From an uncultured Kouleothrix sp. (GTDB lineage Bacteria > Chloroflexota > Chloroflexia > Chloroflexales > Roseiflexaceae), in NCBI GenBank assembly GCA_937858455.1, contig CALLYN010000013.1, positions 1-7,147 on the forward strand: a stretch of DNA of 7,147 nt. The letters run 5' to 3'. Under the pieces are notes generated by a model. It was not told where the DNA came from, did no database searches, and saw nothing but the letters and a program-made list of their open reading frames with translations. The translations under genes and the position numbers were made by a program. Position 1 is the first letter of the stretch, and the number at the start of each line of letters is the position of its first letter. Shown piece after piece: positions 4,815 through 7,147 of this stretch.

Positions 4815-6728
4815 GTGGCCACGAACGACCCCACCAGCGGCACGCCGCCGATGATCGGGCGGCAGCTCAGCATCCGCGATTGGCTTGCCTATATTGCTGG
4901 CTACCAGTTCGGCGCAGTCGCGCCCTCGCGGCTGGTGCTGCACCACACCTTTGTCCCGACCGTCGCGCAGTGGGCCGGCCTGCGCTCGATGCAGGGCATG
5001 CAGCGCTTCTACGCGGGCAAAGGCTGGAGCGCCGCGCCGCATGTGTACGCCGCGCCCGACGGGATCTGGCTGTTCACGCCGCTCAAGGATGTCGGCATCC
5101 ACGCCGGCACCGGCAATTCGGGCTACACCAACGGCGCATTCTGGTACTCGATCGGCCTCGAGATGGTTGGCAACTACGACAGCGCGCGGCCGAGCGGCGC
5201 GGTGTGGGAGAACGCCAAGGCGGTGATGGGCGGCATCGCGAAGCGCCTGGCGATCGCACCGCGCCAGCTGATCTCGTTCCACCGCGACTACACCAACCAG
5301 AAGAGCTGCCCCGGCTGGGCCGTGACCAAAGACTGGGTGTTTGGCGAGGTCGATGCGTGGCTGGCCAACACCACCCCGCCGCCGCCGCCGCCGCCTGGCC
5401 CGATCGGCACACCCACCCCGGATCGCGAGGCGCTGATCGAGGCGCTGATGGAAGAAAGCTACAAGCGCCGCGGCGAGGGCTACAACAGCGACTGGGCGTT
5501 TCACCAGTACGCCGTGCAGAATGGCCTGGGCTTTCCGATCGGCCGCAGCGCCCAGCTACAGGCCGACGGCAAGAGCTACGCCCACCAGCCGTTCGCGCGC
5601 GACACGCTCTACAACGAGGTGCCAAACTGGGGCGACGTGCGGCGCCTCTCCGAGCTGCTGCGCGGCAGCATCCCGCCGGGCGGGCTCGGGCGCGCGCTGC
5701 TCGACGCGACCTACCGCGCCGGCGGAGCGACATTCCACGCCGACTGGGCCTTCCACCAGTACGCGATGATCAGCAAGCTCGGCCCGCCGCTCGGCGAAAG
5801 CGCGACTATCACCGTCGACGGCGCACAGTACAGCTTCCAGGTGTTCGCGCTCGACACGCTCTACAATCGCGTGCCAAACTGGAGCGACATTCACCGCGTC
5901 AGCGAGCTGGCCGCCAGCGCCGACGCCGCCTCGGTGCGATTGCGCGACGCGCTGCTGACACAAACATACGCCCGCTCGGGCGCGGTGTACCACCCCGACT
6001 GGGCATTTCACCAGCTGGCGCGCAGCTGGAACTTGGGCGCGCCGCTGTCGGATTCGTACCGCGTGGCGGTGGGGTCGGCGCAGTACGCGATCCAGGTGTA
6101 CGCCACCGATACGCTGTATAACGTGGTGCCAAACTGGAGCGACGTGCGCCGGCTCAGCCAGCTGGTTGCCGGCGCGCCGGCCCGCCCGGCCGTGCTCTCG
6201 GATCGCCTGGCGCCACGCGCCGCCGCCAGCGAGCCCGGCGCCGCGCCGTTCCACATCCTGCAGTATGGCGCGCCCGAGGCAATGCCAACCGCGTTCGGCG
6301 CGCGCAGCGGCTCGAAGATCGCCCTGATCGTGCTGCACAGCGACGCCGGCCCGGCCGACGCCGCGCTGGCAGGCTACCTCAGCCCCGAGGCGCGCGCCAT
6401 GCCGCACTACTATGTTGCCGCCGACGGCGCAATCTACCAGCTGGTGGACGACGATCTGGCGGCCTGGCACGCCGGCATGGCCGAGTGGCGCGGGCGCGAG
6501 CAGAACATCAACCGCGTGAGCCTGGGCATTGCCGCCGAGCGCGGGCCGGCGGGCTATGCCGACGGCCAGCTCGACGCGCTGGCCTGGCTCGTAGGCACGC
6601 TGCGCGCGCGCCATGGCCTGCCGGCCGACGCGCTACGGCGCTGGAGCGACCTGAGCCCGGACGACCCGAACGACCCGGCCGAATTTCCATGGGCGCGGCT
6701 CCAGCAGCGCCTGAGCGAACGGAGGTAG
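4815..6728 (+). CDS. N-acetylmuramoyl-L-alanine amidase-like protein with two Amidase_2 domains and three internal repeats
   Basis: The protein has 637 residues from GTG 4815. Residues about 36-183 form an Amidase_2 domain, which cleaves the bond between muramic acid and the stem peptide of peptidoglycan. Its zinc and catalytic residues appear intact: H43 in VLHHT, E116 in SIGLEMV, H156 in SFHRD and C165 in SCPGW, a His/His/Cys zinc set as in phage T7 lysozyme. A polyproline linker (about 188-194) leads to three ~84-residue modules (207-282, 291-365, 376-451). Residues about 478-630 are a second Amidase_2-like domain that keeps H508, HYYVAADGAIYQLV and WHAG (550-553), but has A573 where the Glu is expected and W610 where the second zinc His is expected, so it is probably inactive and may bind substrate. 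No signal peptide is seen although the substrate is extracellular. The CBS-like gene follows after two bases. Confidence 0.88.
   Translation: MATNDPTSGTPPMIGRQLSIRDWLAYIAGYQFGAVAPSRLVLHHTFVPTVAQWAGLRSMQGMQRFYAGKGWSAAPHVYAAPDGIWLFTPLKDVGIHAGTGNSGYTNGAFWYSIGLEMVGNYDSARPSGAVWENAKAVMGGIAKRLAIAPRQLISFHRDYTNQKSCPGWAVTKDWVFGEVDAWLANTTPPPPPPPGPIGTPTPDREALIEALMEESYKRRGEGYNSDWAFHQYAVQNGLGFPIGRSAQLQADGKSYAHQPFARDTLYNEVPNWGDVRRLSELLRGSIPPGGLGRALLDATYRAGGATFHADWAFHQYAMISKLGPPLGESATITVDGAQYSFQVFALDTLYNRVPNWSDIHRVSELAASADAASVRLRDALLTQTYARSGAVYHPDWAFHQLARSWNLGAPLSDSYRVAVGSAQYAIQVYATDTLYNVVPNWSDVRRLSQLVAGAPARPAVLSDRLAPRAAASEPGAAPFHILQYGAPEAMPTAFGARSGSKIALIVLHSDAGPADAALAGYLSPEARAMPHYYVAADGAIYQLVDDDLAAWHAGMAEWRGREQNINRVSLGIAAERGPAGYADGQLDALAWLVGTLRARHGLPADALRRWSDLSPDDPNDPAEFPWARLQQRLSERR
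5433..6167 (+). repeat. Three tandem copies of an ~84-residue module inside the amidase
   Basis: Copies lie at about 5433-5660, 5685-5909 and 5940-6167. Each contains DWAFHQ, then a Leu-Gly/Pro-rich turn (LG-P-GxS style), a short Tyr-containing strand (AQYSFQVFA, SAQYAIQVYA), and a DTLYN-xVPNWxDV-RxS-L ending. The 12-mer GTGCCAAACTGG is identical in all three, at 5619, 5871 and 6126, giving periods of 84 and 85 codons. Copies 2 and 3 are closer to each other in the last block (NWSD) than to copy 1 (NWGD). The placement between two amidase domains suggests a wall-binding or spacer module. I do not recognise it as a named domain. Confidence 0.85.
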
Positions 6729-6730
6729 CA

Positions 6731-7147
6731 ATGGCAGGCCTTCGCGATGAGCTGAACACAAACTACATCCAGGTGTCGGCGGCCGACACTGTCGCGGCGG
6801 TGTATGGCATGCTCGGCGGCCAACAGGCCGAGCGCAGCTACCGCTATGTCGTCTGGCCCGCCGACGGCGCCCAGTTTATCGTGGTGCGCTGGAACGAGAT
6901 CGAGCAGATCGGCGCGGCCAACCCGCAGGCCACGCTGGACAGCCCGATCGGCGCGCTGGCCGGGCTGCCCGCGCCAGTGGCAGCGATCGAGATCGACAGC
7001 ATGGGCCTGCGCCAGGCGCGCGAGCTGCGCGACGAGCAGCCCGGCCGGCGGCTGGTGGTGCTAGCGAATGGCGCGGTAGTGGGGCTGCTGACCCGCGAGT
7101 ACTACGCCGCCGACGGCGCCACCGCCGACCCGTTCGCGCGCGGCGCG
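6731..7147 (+). CDS. Protein with tandem CBS-like domain, 5' part (runs off the right edge)
   Basis: An open frame of 139 codons starts at ATG 6731 (MAGLRDELNTNYIQVSAADT) and stays open to the window end. GGAGG (6721-6725) overlaps the stop region of the amidase and lies five bases before the ATG, so the two are almost certainly co-transcribed and probably coupled. The visible part divides into two similar halves, about 10-65 and 70-124. Each has a Ser- or Asp-led 'predicted threat' helix (TVAAVYGML; SMGLRQARELRD) followed by a strand pair (YRYVVWPADGAQFIVVRW; GRRLVVLANGAVVGLLTRE). This is the CBS-domain layout; paired CBS domains commonly bind adenosine nucleotides and regulate an attached domain. 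The sequence is divergent, so the call is moderate. What follows residue 125 is outside the window, and an effector domain there is possible but unseen. Confidence 0.6.
   Translation, partial: MAGLRDELNTNYIQVSAADTVAAVYGMLGGQQAERSYRYVVWPADGAQFIVVRWNEIEQIGAANPQATLDSPIGALAGLPAPVAAIEIDSMGLRQARELRDEQPGRRLVVLANGAVVGLLTREYYAADGATADPFARGA

Noticed and set aside
4449..5504. Minus-strand frame of 351 codons opposite the small gene and the amidase
   Set aside because: It spans two intergenic hairpins and a promoter and is rich in Arg and Ala without any domain signal. It is a shadow of the plus-strand genes.
5433..6167. CRISPR-like array suggested by regularly spaced identical 12-mers
   Set aside because: The period is ~250 bp, in frame with a continuous protein, and only short stretches are identical. 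This is protein-level duplication.
5556..6614. Minus-strand frame of 352 codons opposite the amidase repeats
   Set aside because: Its apparent internal repetition only mirrors the triplicated plus-strand module, and no ribosome site or family pattern is visible.
1..7147. tRNA, rRNA, transposase or integrase signatures
   Set aside because: No cloverleaf-like block, ribosomal RNA motif, transposase frame or terminal inverted repeats with target duplications were found on either strand.

Overview
The window is a GC-rich bacterial chromosome segment with two blocks of genes pointing away from each other. Three and a half genes run leftward (1-3605) and four run rightward (3835-7147). Promoters look like sigma70 types, some with extended -10 boxes, and most genes carry a clear GGAG-type ribosome site. 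The combination of a polytopic membrane GAF/HTH protein, stand-alone receivers and a repeat-bearing amidase suggests Chloroflexota, perhaps a Roseiflexus- or Kouleothrix-like filamentous organism. That assignment is inferred from gene style only, because no marker gene is present.

Left block, minus strand. A helix-turn-helix regulator of the XRE type (3605-3243) is followed by a DUF1992 gene (3125-2652), which has its own promoter. Next comes a 639-residue protein (2513-594) with about eight or nine membrane segments, a GAF-like domain and a C-terminal helix-turn-helix, but no kinase domains. Downstream lie a single-domain response regulator (513-133) and, overlapping it by ATGA, the first 45 codons of an unidentified gene that leaves the window. 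These last three may form one signalling operon.

Divergent region 3606-3834. It holds a leftward promoter for the XRE gene with a 28-bp palindrome over its predicted transcription start, which is a candidate autoregulatory operator. It also holds a rightward TTGCCC-17-TAAAAT promoter for a second single-domain response regulator (3835-4218). That gene ends at a convincing intrinsic terminator (4271-4312).

Right block. A hairpin-rich leader precedes a 47-residue single-pass membrane protein (4452-4595). A 19-bp perfect-type hairpin with a TTTT tail follows, then a run of smaller hairpins. After these comes a good promoter (4729-4757) for a large amidase that starts at GTG 4815. The amidase has an intact N-terminal Amidase_2 domain, a polyproline linker, three copies of an ~84-residue module, and a second Amidase_2-like domain that lacks key catalytic residues. 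Two bases after its stop begins a protein with two CBS-like halves, open at the window edge and probably co-transcribed.

The items most worth pursuing are the kinase-less membrane GAF/HTH protein, the amidase with its triplicated module and degenerate second domain, and the amidase/CBS-like gene pair.
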